Shown here piece by piece: positions 41,426-54,479 of a stretch of DNA of 64,000 nt; the first letter of the stretch is position 1; each line of letters starts with the position of its first letter. Origin of the DNA: Polytrichum commune (Eukaryota > Streptophyta > Polytrichopsida > Polytrichales > Polytrichaceae); the NCBI GenBank assembly GCA_950295325.1, contig OX485804.1, forward strand, positions 11,718,001 through 11,782,000. Direction: 5' to 3'. A program made the translations under genes and the position numbers. The notes beneath the pieces are model-generated. The model did no database searches and was not told the origin of the DNA. It saw only the letters and a list, made by a program, of their open reading frames with translations.

Positions 41426-42397
41426 TGTCGCGCACCTCTCCATGAGGAGTGGCCGAAACACCATGGGCACAAGGGGGACCCCGGAGTGACACCCGGGACT
41501 TGTGGCGCCGTTGGTGAGAGGGCCCAAGTGATCCTAGTGTGGGCGAGGGCCCCGGGCGTTGGGAACGCCTCCCACCCATGGAGACTAGGAGGCACAAGGG
41601 TAAGGCCATGAGCTATGCGTAGCTCATGGCGTGGTGATTCTAGAATGCTCAAGAACACCTCAATCAGAGGTGTGAGCTAGGAGTTATGGCCATTTGAGTG
41701 GGGCGCTGTCCCGGGACAGCGCCCTGGTACAGCAGTGCCTGGGAGTGATTCCCGGGACTGCAAAGGTTCAAACAGGCATAACTTCCTCAAGACTTGCCTG
41801 AATGGGGCAAGTGAGGAGTCCATCGGCATGTACGTGAAGCGTAGATGAAGATGGAGTGGTTGGTTGTTATGATCAGACATCATACAAGGAAGTTATGATG
41901 GTCTGAAGCTGCTGGGGGCTTCTAGGCCCAGCGGCTAAGGGAAAATGTCCACTTGGCCCCAACTCTTGGTAGAGAGACAAGAGGTTGGTTGACGGTGGGG
42001 TAGGGGCCCCGCGTAGAGTCCTAGAGGCTTATATGGGTGAGGTGGTGTGGCCTCACCCACCCAAGGCCGAACGGCAAGGCCTCCATGGGCTTTGGCCTAT
42101 TGTGAGGCCATAGTTGCCTAGTATGCTTCGGGTTGTTGTAGTGTTGCTCCGGCAACGCGATGATCAACATAAGATTGGACTTCCATGGATGGAAGTCCAC
42201 ATTGGGGAAATGGGTTACCGATTAAGGGGTGAGTCCCGAAAGCAAAGTAGGAGGGTTGGCTCCCTCCTATGAACTATTGGTCCGGGGTAAGAGGAGCTAT
42301 CCATTAGCATGGCGGAATGCGAATGGTTAGCGCTCGTAACCTTTGCTAGAAACGAAAATTGGCAAGATTGCTAAAGGGGCTAGCAAGGGTTGCGACA
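41426..42397 (+). repeat. GY3 3' LTR (972 bp)
   Basis: Apparently identical to the GY3 5' LTR by eye; followed by TSD GGTAA. Confidence 0.97.
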
Positions 42398-42402
42398 GGT
42401 AA

Positions 42403-43840
42403 TGCCGTATATGTATAGTTTGTCTAGATATTTTTGGGTCTTGGCTTTGGATATATCCGTTAGGGTGTTATAATTTGGGTTGATTTTCCAAATTCTTTCT
42501 AGTGATGTTTCTTTGATGGGGAATGCTTGGCTTGTGGAATGGACGTGAATTAAATATTCTCTTTCAAGGAGGAAGAGTGTTCGGGCTATAGGGGAACGGA
42601 CACATGCTTGTTGTTTGAGTTTGGGGAGGTATCGGGCCCCACCATACTTGGCCGCTATATGTTTGGTTAGCCCTTGGTATATAATGCCTAATTGGCCCGG
42701 TTCGTTAAGTGCTTGGATTAATTGTTGTCCTATGCATCGGATGTAGTCGGGTAGTAGGGAGGTGACGTTAATGCCAAAGCTCTCTTGTGGGAGGTGGGTG
42801 AGAATGTTGGCCGAGTTTTTAGGAATGTTGCAAATTTCTTTGGTTAATTTGCTAATGATTTTGTCTAATTTTTTAATATCCGGTTTGGAGAATGGGACGG
42901 CGTAATAAGCGTATGCTATTCGCGGTTTAATGACTGTATTCAAGATTTTGATTTTTTGTGTGAGGCTAGCCGGTGAGGTAGTTAGGAGTTGGCTTTGTTG
43001 TTTGATTTTCTTCATCGTTATTTCTTTTTGTACGTTCCATTTGAGTGATGGTGTGAGGTTCATTCCTAAATACGTATATGGTTCGTTTTGGATGAGAATG
43101 GGGAAATTTTGAGAGTTGTATGTGATATGTTGTAATTGGATGTATGCTTTGAAGGTAGAAGGTTTTAGTTTAGATTTATTAGGGCATCCGGTAATGACAC
43201 ATTTTGATAGATTGAGGTCCATGTGGGACCATTTCGCGAATTTTTGGAGTTTTATCACTTGTGGTTGAATATGTAATATGCTGTCCGTTATAATAGCTAG
43301 GTCATCCGCGTATGCGGTTGTAGTGTATGTGGCGGAGGACGTGTTGAAATGATAACCTATGTTATTTTTTTCTAGCCATCTTAGTAGTGGTTCGAGAAAA
43401 ATGATAAAAATATATGGGCTAAGGATGTCCCCTTGTATGGTCCCGAGGCTTATTTCTATTGGGGGTGTCGTGCCAAAATGACTCCCGGTGAAGGATGTGG
43501 TGGAGTTGGTGTAGATATTGCCTACGATTTCTACCGCGTCTAATGGGTAGCCTAGGTCCTCCATTATGGCTAGGAGTCTTGCGTGGTCTATAGAGCCGAA
43601 GGCATTTCTAAAGTCTATATAGGTTAAGTATATATCTTTTGTGGTTAGTCTTGCGTCTTCTAGTGTTGCTATGATCGTTTGAATTTGTCTCGAGGTATTT
43701 CGTTGTGGTCGAAAGCCTTATTGGCTAAAGTGTAGTAATCTATGTTTTTCTCCGTAGCTTGTTAAAAGTGATGTTAGTGTACTAGAGTATAGTTTATAGA
43801 TTGTGTTAGCTAGGGAGATTGGTCTATAGTTGGATATGTG
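42403..43840 (-). pseudogene. LINE ORF2, central reverse transcriptase segment
   Basis: From 43840 downwards the frame reads SNYRPISLANTIYKLYSS, GFRPQRNT, TYIDFRNAFGSIDHARLL (RT motif A), SLGTIQGDILSPYIF, then the active-site TAYADDLAI, and YLGMNLTPSLKW, followed by the thumb and connector. A TAA at 43718-43720 replaces the residue before GFRP (probably Glu). The frame joins to 57962 upstream after removing GY4 and to 35360 downstream after removing GY3. This is the polymerase of target-primed reverse transcription. Confidence 0.93.
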
Positions 43841-44812
43841 TGTCGCAACCCTTGCTAGGTCCCTTAACAATCTTGCCAATTTTCGTTTCTAGCAAAGGTT
43901 ACGAGCGCTAACCATTCGCATTCCGCCATGCTAATGGTTAGCTCCTCTTACCCCGGACTAATAGTTCATAGGAGGGAACCAACCCTCCTACTTTGCTTTC
44001 GGGACTCACCCCTTAATTGGTAACCCATTTCCCCAATGTGGACTTCCATCCATGGAAGTCCAATCCTATGTTGATCATCGCATTGCCGGAGCAACACTAC
44101 AACAACCCGAAGCATACTAGGCAACTATGGCCTCACAATAGGCCAAAGCCCATGGAGGCCTTGCCGTTCGGCCTCGGGTGGGTGAGGCCACACCACCTCA
44201 CCCATATAAGCCTCTAGGACTCTACACGGAGCCCCTACCCCACCGCCAACCAACCTCTTGTCTCTCTACCAAGAGTTGGGGCCAAGTGGACATTTTCCCT
44301 TAGCTGCTGGGCCTAGAACCCCCCCAGCAGCTTCAGACCATCATAACTTCCTTGTATGATGTCTGATCATAACAACCAACCACTCCATCCTCATCTACGC
44401 TTCACGTAGATGCCGATGGACTCCTCACTTGCCCCATTCGCGCAAGTACTGAGGAAGTTATGCCTGTTTGAACCTTGGCAGTCCCGGGAATCACTCCCAG
44501 GCACTGCTGTACCAGGGCGCTGTCCCGGGACAGCGCCCCACTCAAATGGCCATAACTCCTAGCTCACACCTCCGATTGAGGTGTTCTTGAGCATTCTAGA
44601 ATCACCACGCCATGAGCTACGCATAGCTCATGGCCTTACCCTTGTGCCTCCTAGTCTTCGTGGGTGGGAGGCGTTCCCAACGCCCGGGGCCCTCACCCAC
44701 ACTAGGATCACTTGGGCCCTCTCACCAACGGCGCCACAAGTCCCGGGTGTCACTCCGGGGTCCCCCTTGTGCCCATGGTGTTTCGGCACTCCTCATGGAG
44801 AGGTGCGCGACA
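43841..44812 (-). repeat. GY4 3' LTR (972 bp)
   Basis: Reverse complement of TGTCGCGCACC...GGTTGCGACA. The polypurine tract GGTGGGGGTGAG (as its complement, 44813-44824) adjoins it. Confidence 0.97.
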
Positions 44813-45615
44813 CTCACCCCCACCAAACGGAGTCGATGCCCTCATCGACTATACTCGTAGTCGGCACACCAATTCTCAAGTTGCCATCCTCTATGGTGCG
44901 GCATTGTGTTTACCTTAGGGCGCGACCCCCACAATGCATCTTCAAATTTGGCATAGTCCCAAAGGTGTCGTTCCTAGGTGGTCCGTTAGCGACCTTGGAT
45001 CTCTCCTCCAAGGACCTAACCTACACTAGACCCACCTACTTTGGGACTCACTTGGGTTGCCCCTCCTTTGGGGCCTCCCCTGTTAGGCTCCACTAGCCTA
45101 ACGTGACACATCTAGGCGAGACCTCAACGCTTCCACTAAGTTGTCTCGGTTGCAACTCCGAGATGGCTTTCCATTGTTAAGCCACGCCTCGATCGCACGG
45201 GGGTGATGCCAAGTCCCGCCCGACTCGGTTCCCACTTTGCTCTTTCGAGACATGGGTTCATGACTCCCATGCGCCAACTTTCGTTAGCTCGCGGGTAGCA
45301 CTTTTATGAGCACGCGCCATCACCTTGTCCCCGCCCGGACAAGCCCACAATTAAGAAGTTTCTTGGTTTTATCCAAGGCCCCTCCAAGCCATGGCCCCCA
45401 ATTACTCGGCTTACCCAACCTAGTTTGGCATGTCTATTCCCCCTCTTCCATTAACCAAGCACAAGTACAAGACTAGGACCTCATCTCATACTTTTCTCTT
45501 TGCACCACTAAAGTTTGGATTTTATTCCCTCAAGCCAAAGAACAAGTTCATGTCGTGGAGCAATTAACCTCGAAGCTAAGTGTGCTACTAGCGTCTCTCC
45601 CCTACTAAAGGAGAT
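44813..45615 (-). other. GY4 3' UTR
   Basis: Conserved non-coding 3' segment of the gypsy family, minus strand. I see nothing coding here. Confidence 0.83.
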
Positions 45616-45619
45616 TGAT

Positions 45620-47095
45620 GTCCTCATCAATGCCTACGCTTCATTTTATTGGAATCCTTAGCCTTAGTTTCTTCAAAGTGCTTCACCAATTCATTGGTGT
45701 TCACCATGTCTCTTGCCGCCACCCAAGCGGTTTCTTTCTCATGGTATCCTCACCATTTCACCAAGTACTCATTTGTACATTTTTTTTTTCATTTTCACTT
45801 GGGCTTCCTACACTTGAGGATGCCCTCCTACCTCATGTTCCAAGTGACCTCCACAAGGTCGGGACGTGGCCTAATCACTTGCTTGTGATCGGGCCACAAG
45901 GTGTCGTCCTAAAATGACTTTCGTAATGAGACATGAAATGTCGGATGCACTTTGATGTCCGGCGGTAATTCCAACTTATACATGTCCTTGAACACTTGTT
46001 GCACAATGGAAAACGAAGTTCCAATTTTGGACATGAACTTTTGAAGTAAGGCCTTTGGGCAAGGTGAAGTTGTCCACATTCAACAACACCTTATTGGCCC
46101 ACCTCATACTCCACTTCGCGTCTTCCGGCATTGATTTGCACTCCGTAGCACCTTCGGGCTTTCTCCACCAACAACTTGGTCATCTCCAAGACTTGTTTAC
46201 CATCCTTGGCCAAGTCCTCACCATCTTGGTTGAACTCTAGTGTTGAATGTGCCCCCTCGAGAGCTAGGTTAATAGGTTGGAGCGCATCCACTCCATAAGC
46301 CACCACGAAAGACCACCCCTTGGTAGCCAAGTGCGTGGCTACATTGCAATTACACTCCGCTCGACCCACATAGTCCGCCCAATCTCCTTGGTCCGCCCCC
46401 ACCAAGTTCCTCAAGTATTGCTTCAAGACTCCATTCACACGCTCCGTTTTCCCAAATATTTGGGAATGCAAGGCCGTGCTAAACCTTAGTTTCATTGCGA
46501 CCTCCTTAGAGAAATGCATTGAAAATGCACTTGTGAACTTTGGATCTTGATCCCACACAATCACTCTTGGCAACCCGTGGTGCCTCAACCATCCTTTGAA
46601 AAAAGGCTATGCGGTCTCCAACGCGGTGGCGGTTCCCACAATCAGCACCATGTGTGCCAACTTGGCAAACCGCTCTACCATCAACAAGATGGCATCATAC
46701 CCATGTGACTCCGGCAAACTTGTGATCAAGTCCATGCACATACTATGCCATGGCGCCGACGGGATAAGCAACGGTTGCAAGAAACCGCCTTGCTTTTGGT
46801 AAGAGGCTCGGTTCACTTGGCACTTTATTCACACCTTCACAAAGTGGGTTATATCCTCCTTTATGCACCGCCAATGGTACCTCCATGACACCATTCTATG
46901 GCGGTTTTTTCTTTCTCCTCTATGGCCGGCAATAGGACTATCACATTTTTCCTTCAAAACCGATAGCCTCAACTTGCCTTGAGGCACATACACCCGACTT
47001 TGCTTGCACTTGAACAATCCGTCCACCAACTTAACCTCTTTGAGCACCTTGCTCTTGCGAAGCTCACCTAAAAGTTTTTGTGCCTCGGGGTAGTT
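45620..47095 (-). pseudogene. GY4 integrase and chromodomain remnant
   Basis: Minus strand: zinc-binding region 46829-47047 (KLVDGLFKCKQSRVYVPQGK), core 46607-46816 and 46091-46588 (WDQDPKFTSAF, GKTERVNGVLKQ with the catalytic Glu kept), C-terminal piece, and chromodomain with the shared TGA near 45745-45760. GKTERVNG is closest to the consensus of intact gypsy integrases among the copies here. The shared TAG after ATALETA still breaks the frame. Confidence 0.88.
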
Positions 47096-47099
47096 AATT

Positions 47100-48800
47100 T
47101 ACCCCTCCCGTATCTTGCATCACAAGTTTCCTTCGCCGGCACACATTAGCCACAAGGTTTGGATGGTTCTCATTGCTTGGAACTCATCCGGTCTACTTAG
47201 CGCATCCGGCACCACATTTTCATGGTCCGGTTTGTGGATCAAATCCACCTTCATAAGCGCCAAACTATCATGCCACCGCAATGACTTGGCGCTCACTTGC
47301 GCTTGTATATGTTAAAATACTTTTAGGACACATTGTCCATGTAGACCTTTGCTTTGTGCGACCCCAAATAGTGTCGCCACATCTTCAAGCAATGCACTAC
47401 GGCAAAGAAGTTCTTTGTCATGAGTTGGTTGTCTTCTTTGACAACCATCGAGCCTCAAGCCCCCATATGCAAAGGCCATCCATCTTACATTAACAATCCG
47501 CCATTGGCAAAGTCATTCACCCCCGTATGCACCTCAAAAGGTATGTCAAGCTCCGCGAACTTGAGCACAGGCGGCGAAGAGAATTTGCTCTTAAGCTCCC
47601 CAAAGACTTGGTGACAAGGTTAGTCCCACTCTTGGGATAGCCATTTCTTTCACAAGTCGGACAACCATCGAGCTTCATGCTCCCATATGCAATGGCCATC
47701 CATCTTACATCAACAATCCGCCATTGGCAAAGTAATTCACCCCCGTATGCACCTCAAAAGGTTTGTCAAGCTCCGCGAACTTGAGCACGGGCGTCAAAGA
47801 CAATTTTGTATTAAGCTCCCCAAAGACTTTGGGGCAAGGCTCATCCCACTCTTGAGATAGCCATTTCTTTCATAGGTCGCACAAGGTTTGACAACCTTTA
47901 AGCTTAATACTCCCATATGCAATGGGCATCCATCTTGGATCAACATCCGCCAATGGTAAAGTCACTCGCCTCCATGTGCACCTCAAAATGCTTATGAAAA
48001 CCCGGAAACTTAACCACATCTTGTGAAGGGAACTTGCTCTTGAGCTTCCCAAAGGCTTGGTGACAAGGCTCATCCCACTCTTGGGATAGCCATTTTTTCA
48101 ACAAATTGACTAAGGTCCTAGCAACCTTAGAAAAACCTCGAATGAAGTGGTGGTAGTAGTTGGCTAGGCCAACAAATGACCTAAGCCATTTTCTTGAGTC
48201 AAGGACCAATTCTCCTTTTGGATGGCCTTGATATTCTTCATGTTTGTCACCAACTTCCTTTGTCACCACATACCTCTAGAACTCAATATGTTGTTGAGCA
48301 AAGTTATTTTCATTTCTTGGCGGTAACTTTTGGGCAACACATTGGTGAATACATCATTGTATCTCCCCAACATCCCACCAAAGTGGTTTAGGGGAGGCCC
48401 ATCTTTCCTAGCCTCCCCATACGTTCATTGGAGTTGCTCCAATTGAACCACGACCATTATGTTTTCTATTTTCCATTTGATCCATTAAGACCAAATTCAA
48501 GTTGGGTCCTCCTACCATAGGAGTCCTTGTCAATTTGAACTTCAATTCTTTGCCATTATGACACATCATAATGCACCGCAAGCACACCGGCTTGCACCTC
48601 ACATCTATCATGTGAGTTTCAAAGTAGGCGGCCTTCACAATGACATGCATTTCATCTATTTCACTTGGTGTGAAATTTTGACAAAAATCCAATGTCCCAC
48701 ATTGAAAGGTTACATGCATCGCGGCCTCCTTTGTCTCATGCGGTTTGCCCTTTCCAAACCGCACCTTGGTGGGCTTGCCCGCTCTACCAATCGGCAAGCC
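47100..48800 (-). pseudogene. GY4 RNase H, RT and protease remnants
   Basis: On the minus strand the protease block is open at 48797-48408 (CQNFTPSEIDEMHVIVKAAY, GGPNLNLVLMDQ). The RT core is deleted (RT start about 48370, RT end by 48270). RNase H start units begin at 48092, 47873 and 47643, with a further diverged partial near 47470-47500, then the rest of RNase H to about 47100. Confidence 0.85.
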
Positions 48801-48919
48801 CCAACTCCCTTATGAGTTTTGGGCTCAAGAAGGCATGGCTTGCCTCTTTGTCAACCCATTAGACGTTTGTCCCATTCATTTGAGCCTCAAGATATAAAAT
48901 AGTTGGCCTTGGCTTAAGG

Positions 48920-49890
48920 CTACTAGCCTTGGCCACAATGCCATCGTCTTACATTTGGTCCTCGGCAACTTGGCTTGGCTTGGTCCGCAAAGCCAACTTT
49001 AAACATTTCGTCCGCAGGACAAATTGGTTTGGTGCCACAAAACCAATTTCTAATAGTTTGTCCGCAAAACAAACATGTTTTGCCTTGGTAGCACAAAGCC
49101 ACCTTCCCACACTCCGTCCACGGCACGAACATGAATTGCCTTGGTAGGACAAACCCACCTCCCAACATTCCGTCCACGGCACAAGTATGATTTGCTTTGG
49201 AAGCATAAAGCCACCTTTCAACATTCCGTCCACGGCACCAACATGTTTTGCCTAAGTAAAATGGACCAAACAATTTGCACTCATTTCTTTGGGACCTACT
49301 TTGGCTAAAGCCACTTGTGGTGATGCGCCGCCAAACTTCTCTTTGGGACCATCGGCTTCAATGCTCTTGCAAACTTGATGGTCCCCACCATGTCCTCAAG
49401 AAGCCTTGGGGACTTAAACAAGGCATCCACCACCCGCTTTTAAAACCCCACCTAAAGGATGCATTTCTTAGAAAACTCGTCCGTTTTAGGTGTATCCTTC
49501 ATTTGTGCGTTTGAATAGCGCACATAGGCCTTAAGAGGCCCCGGGTGCCTCATTAGCACCAAATTCATTCCAACATCAATACCTTCCAAGCATTTCGAAT
49601 TGGAATTTCAATCCAACATTAATGCCCTCCAAGGTTTTGGGTGCATTCGGTATTCTAGCCCCCGAATACTTTTCGAGGTTTGCGGGAGCCTTTTCAAAGC
49701 ATTCCTCCATTTTCCTCACCGAATCCACCCTCATGCCCACCATTGTCATTAGAATCAATGGTATGGTCAAAATCCACTTGCACATGATCCTTGTTCCAAT
49801 TTGAGCCTCACAACCTTTTGGAAACCCCGGGCTCACCATCATAACCCGCATTTTTGATAGCCATGTCTCCCTCAAAGTGCTAGCTCAAAT
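48920..49890 (-). pseudogene. GY4 gag-like leader and ~50-bp repeats
   Basis: The repeats span about 48945-49250 (core, reversed, ACATTCCGTCCACGGCAC) and the leader continues to the primer site at 49896-49913 (complement of TGGTATCAGAGCAGGG). As in the other copies, no long Gag frame is present. Confidence 0.65.
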
Positions 49891-49895
49891 ATTGG

Positions 49896-49913
49896 AACCC
49901 TGCTCTGATACCA
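49896..49913 (-). other. GY4 primer binding site
   Basis: Complement of TGGTATCAGAGCAGGG, two bases from the 5' LTR on the minus strand. Confidence 0.92.
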
Positions 49914-49915
49914 AG

Positions 49916-50643
49916 TGTCGCAACCCTTGCTAGGTCCCTTAACAATCTTGCCAATTTTCGTTTCTAGCAAAGGTTACGAGCGCTAACCATTCGCATTCCG
50001 CCATGCTAATGGTTAGCTCCTCTTACCCCGGACTAATAGTTCATAGGAGGGAACCAACCCTCCTACTTTGCTTTCGGGACTCACCCCTTAATTGGTAACC
50101 CATTTCCCCAATGTGGACTTCCATCCATGGAAGTCCAATCCTATGTTGATCATCGCATTGCCGGAGCAACACTACAACAACCCGAAGCATACTAGGCAAC
50201 TATGGCCTCACAATAGGCCAAAGCCCATGGAGGCCTTGCCGTTCGGCCTCGGGTGGGTGAGGCCACACCACCTCACCCATATAAGCCTCTAGGACTCTAC
50301 ACGGAGCCCCTACCCCACCGCCAACCAACCTCTTGTCTCTCTACCAAGAGTTGGGGCCAAGTGGACATTTTCCCTTAGCTGCTGGGCCTAGAACCCCCCC
50401 AGCAGCTTCAGACCATCATAACTTCCTTGTATGATGTCTGATCATAACAACCAACCACTCCATCCTCATCTACGCTTCACGTAGATGCCGATGGACTCCT
50501 CACTTGCCCCATTCGCGCAAGTACTGAGGAAGTTATGCCTGTTTGAACCTTGGCAGTCCCGGGAATCACTCCCAGGCACTGCTGTACCAGGGCGCTGTCC
50601 CGGGACAGCGCCCCACTCAAATGGCCATAACTCCTAGCTCACA
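49916..50643 (-). repeat. GY4 5' LTR, first segment
   Basis: 728 bp of the 5' LTR on the minus strand. GY5 enters at TCACA (50639-50643). The LTR continues at 57714. GY5's own 5' LTR starts at the next base in the opposite direction, making a long head-to-head inverted repeat. Confidence 0.97.
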
Positions 50644-51619
50644 TGTCGCGCACCTCTCCATGAGGAGTGCCCGAAACACCATGGGCACAAGGGGGACCCC
50701 GGAGTGACACCCGGGACTTGTGGCGCCGTTGGTGAGAGGGCCCAAGTGATCCTAGTGTGGGTGAGGGCCCCGGGCGTTGGGAACGCCTCCCCACCCACAA
50801 AGACTAGGAGGCATGAGGGTAAGGCCATGAGCTATGCGTAGCTCATGGCGTGGTGATTCTAGAATGCTCAAGATCACCTCAAGCGGAGGTGGGAGCTAGG
50901 AGTTATGGCCATTTGAGTGGGGCGCTGTCCCGGGACAGCGCCCTGGTACAGCAGTGCCTGGGAGTGATTCCCGGGACTGCCAAGGTTCAAACAGGCATAA
51001 CTTCCTCAAGACTTGCCCGAATGGGGCAAGCGAGGAGTCCATCGGCATCTACGTGAAGCGTAGATGAGGATGGAGTGGTTGGTTGTTATGATCAGACATC
51101 ATACAAGGAAGTTATGATGGTCTGAAGCTGCTGGGGGGGTTCTAGGCCCAGCAGCTAAGGGAAAATGTCCACTTGGCCCCAACTCTTGGTAGAGAGACAA
51201 GAGGTTGGTTGACGGTGGGGTAGGGGCTCCGTGTAGAGTCCTAGAGGCTTATATGGGTGAGGTGGTGTGGCCTCACCCACCCGAGGCCGAACGGCAAGGC
51301 CTCCATGGGCATTGGCCCATTGTGAGGCCATAGTTGCCTAGTATGGTTCGGGTTGTTGTAGTGTTGCTCCGGCAACGCGATGATCAACATAGGATTGGAC
51401 TTCCATGGATGGAAGTCCACATTGGGGAAATGGGTTACCGATTAAGGGGTGAGTCCCGAAAGCAAAGTAGGAGGGTTGGTTCCCTCCTATGAACTATTGG
51501 TCCGGGGTTAAAGGAGCTAACCATTAGCATGGCGGTATGCGAAGGGTTAGGCACTCGTAACCTTTGCTAGAATTGAAAATTGGCAAGATGGTCAAGGGGG
51601 ACTAGCAAGGGTTGCGACA
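50644..51619 (+). repeat. GY5 5' LTR (976 bp)
   Basis: It runs TGTCGCGCACC...GGTTGCGACA and belongs to the same LTR subtype as GY4 (GGGGCTCCGTGTAGAG). Primer site TGGTATCAGAGCAGGG follows at 51622-51639. Confidence 0.97.
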
Positions 51620-51649
51620 CTTGGTATCAGAGCAGGGTTCCAAGTTTTG

Positions 51650-52640
51650 AGCTTGCACTTTGAGGGAAACATGGCTATCAAAAATGCGGGTTATGATGGT
51701 GAGCCCGGGGTTTCCAAAAGGTTGTGAGGCTCAAATTGGAACAAGGATCATGTGCAAGTGGAATTTGACCATACCATTGGTTCTAATGACAATGGTGGGC
51801 ATGAGGGTGGATTTGGTAAGGAAAATGGAGGAGTGCTTTGAAAAGGGCTCCCGCAAACCTCAAAAAAACATTTGGGGCCTAGAATACCGAATGCACCCAA
51901 AACCTTGGAGGGTATTAATGTTGGATTGAAATTCAATTCGAGATGCTTCGAAGGTTCGGATGTTGAAATGAACTTGGTGCTAATTAGGCACCCATGGCCT
52001 CTTAAGGCCTATGTGCGCTATTCAAACGCACAAATGAAGGATACACCTAAAACGGACGAGCTTTCTAAGAAATGCATCGTTTTAGGTGGGGTTTTAAAAG
52101 CGGGTGGTGGATGCCTTGTTTAAGTCCCCAAGGCTTCTTGAGGACATGGTGGGGACCATCAAGTTTGCAAGAGCATTGAAGCCGATGGTCCCAAAGAGAA
52201 GTTTGGCGGCGCATCACCACAAGTGGCTTTAGCCAAAGTAGGTCCCAAAGAAATGAGTGCAAATTGTTTGGTCCAATTTACTTAGGGAAAACATGTTGGT
52301 GCCGCGGACGGAATGTTGAAAGGTGGCTTTATGCTTCCAAAGCAAATCATACTTGTGCCGCGGATGGAATGTTGGGAGGTGGGTTTGTCCTACCAAGGCA
52401 ATTCATGTTCGTGCCGCGGACGGAGTGTGGGAAGGTGGCTTTGTGCTACCAAGGCAAAACATGTTTGTTTTGCGGACAAATTATTAGAAATTGGTTTTGT
52501 GGCACCAAACCAATTTGTCCCGCGGACGAAATGTTTAAAGTTGGCTTTTGCGGACCAAGCCAAGCCAAGTTGCCGAGGACCAAATGTTGGACGATGGCTT
52601 TGTGGCCAAGGCTAGTAGCCTTAAGCCGAGGCCAAGTATT
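51650..52640 (+). pseudogene. GY5 gag-like leader and ~50-bp repeats
   Basis: Leader 51650-52290, repeats about 52300-52615 with the TGCCGCGGACGGAATGT core. Organisation is the same as in GY3; one extra base in the array (GGCTTTTGCGG) shifts the frame relative to GY3. Confidence 0.65.
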
Positions 52641-52740
52641 TTGTACCTTGAGGCTCAAATGAATGGGAGGCTTGTCTCATGGGTTGACAAAGAGTTAAGG
52701 CATTCTTTCATGACCCCAAAGCTCACAAGGGAGTTGGGGT

Positions 52741-54430
52741 TTGCCGATTGGTAGAGTGGTGAAGCCCACCAAGGTGTGGTTTGGAAAGGGTGAACCGCAT
52801 GAGACAAAGGAGGCCGCGATGCATGTAACCTTTCAATGTGGGACATTGGAATTTTGTCAAAATTTCACACCATGTGAAATAGATGAAATGCATGTCATTG
52901 TGAAGGCCGCCTTCTTTGAAACTCACATGATAGATGTGAGGTGCAAGCCGGTGTGCTTGCGGTGCATTATGATGTGTCATAATGGCAAAGAATTGAAGTT
53001 CAAATTGACAAGGACTCCTATGGTAGGAGGACCCAAGTTGAATTTGGTATTAATGGACCAAATGAAATATGGTAAACATAATGGTCGTGGTTCAATTGAA
53101 GCAACTCCAAGGAACTCATGGGGAGGCTAGGAAAGATGGGCCTCCCCCAAACCATACTTGTGGGATGTTGGTGAGATACAAGGATGTATTCACCAATGTG
53201 TTGCTCAAAATGTTACCGCCAAGAAGTGAATTGCAACTTTGCTCAAGAAGAAATTGAGTTCTTGAGGCATGTGGTGACAAAGGAAGTTGGTGGACAAACA
53301 TGAAGAATTTCAAGGCAATCCAAGAGGAGAATTGGTCCTTGACTCAAAAAAAAGAGCTTAGGTCATTGGTTGGCCTAGCCAACTACTACCACCACTTCAT
53401 TCTAGATTTGTTTTAAGGTTGCTAGGGCCTTACTCGACTTATTGAGGAAATGGCTATTCCAAGAGTGGGATGAGCCTTGTCACCAAGCCTTTGGGAAGCT
53501 CAAGAGCAAGTTCCCTTCACAAGATGTGGTTAAGTTTCCGGGTTTTCATAAGCATTTTGAGGTGCACATGGAGACGAAGGACTTTATCATTGGCGGATGT
53601 TGATCCAAGATGGATGACCATTGCTTATGAGAGCATTAAGCTCCATGGTTGTCGAACTTTGTCCGGCTTGTGCAAGAAATGGCTATCCCAAGAGTGGGAT
53701 GAGCCGTGCCACCAAGCCATTGAGGAGCTTAAGACGAAGTTCTCTTTGCCGCCCGTGCTCAAGTTCGCGGAGTTTGACATACCTTTTGAGGTGCATACGG
53801 GGGCGAGAGATTTTATTTGGCGGATGTGGATGTAAAAAAAAAATGGCCATTGCATATGGGAACATGAAGCTCGATGGTTGTAAGACCTTGTCCGACTTGT
53901 GAAAGAAATGGCTATCCCAACAGTGGGACTAGCCTTGTCACCAAGTCTTTGGGGAGCTTAAGAGCAAGTCCTCTTCACCGCCCGTGCTCAAGTTCATGGA
54001 GTTTGACAAACCTTTTGAGGTGCATACGGGGGCGAGTAACTTTGCCAATTATGGATTATGTGTAAGATGGATGGCCATTGCATATGCGAGCATGAAGCTC
54101 GATGGTTGTCAAAGAAGACAACCAACTCATGACAAAGAACTTCTTTGCGGTAGTGCATTACTTGAAGATGTGGCGACACTAGTTGGGGTCGTACAAAGTA
54201 AAGGTCTACAAGGACAATGTGTCCTAAAAGTATTTTGACATACAAGCGCAAGTGAGCGCCAAATCATTGCGTTGGCATGATAGTTTGGCGCTTATGAAGG
54301 TGGATTTGGTCCACAAACCGGACCATGGAAATGTGGTGCCGGATGCGCTAAGTAGACCGGATGAGTTCCAAGCAATGAGAACCATCCAAACCTTGTGGCT
54401 AATGTGTGCCGGCGAAGGAAACTTGTGATG
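52741..54430 (+). pseudogene. GY5 protease, RT and RNase H remnants
   Basis: The protease block is open at 52741-53130. The RT core is deleted (start about 53160-53225, end about 53235-53440). RNase H start units begin at 53449, 53680 and 53909. The first unit is very like the first unit of GY6 (TCACAAGATGTGGTTAAG), so units are orthologous between copies. Confidence 0.86.
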
Positions 54431-54479
54431 CAAGATACGGGAGGGGTAAATTAACTACCCCGAGGCACAAAAGCTTTTA

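Larger units (their letters stand above)
35361..42397 (+). mobile_element. Chromovirus copy GY3, full-length, in LINE
   Basis: A 7,037-bp element with perfect TSD GGTAA (35356-35360 and 42398-42402). The two 972-bp LTRs look identical by eye, including private variants (GAGTGGCCG, CATGTACGTG, GGGGGCTTCTAGG). Removing it rejoins the LINE frame as LYIYGITTLIQIQNS. It is one of the youngest events in the window despite being coding-dead. Confidence 0.97.
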
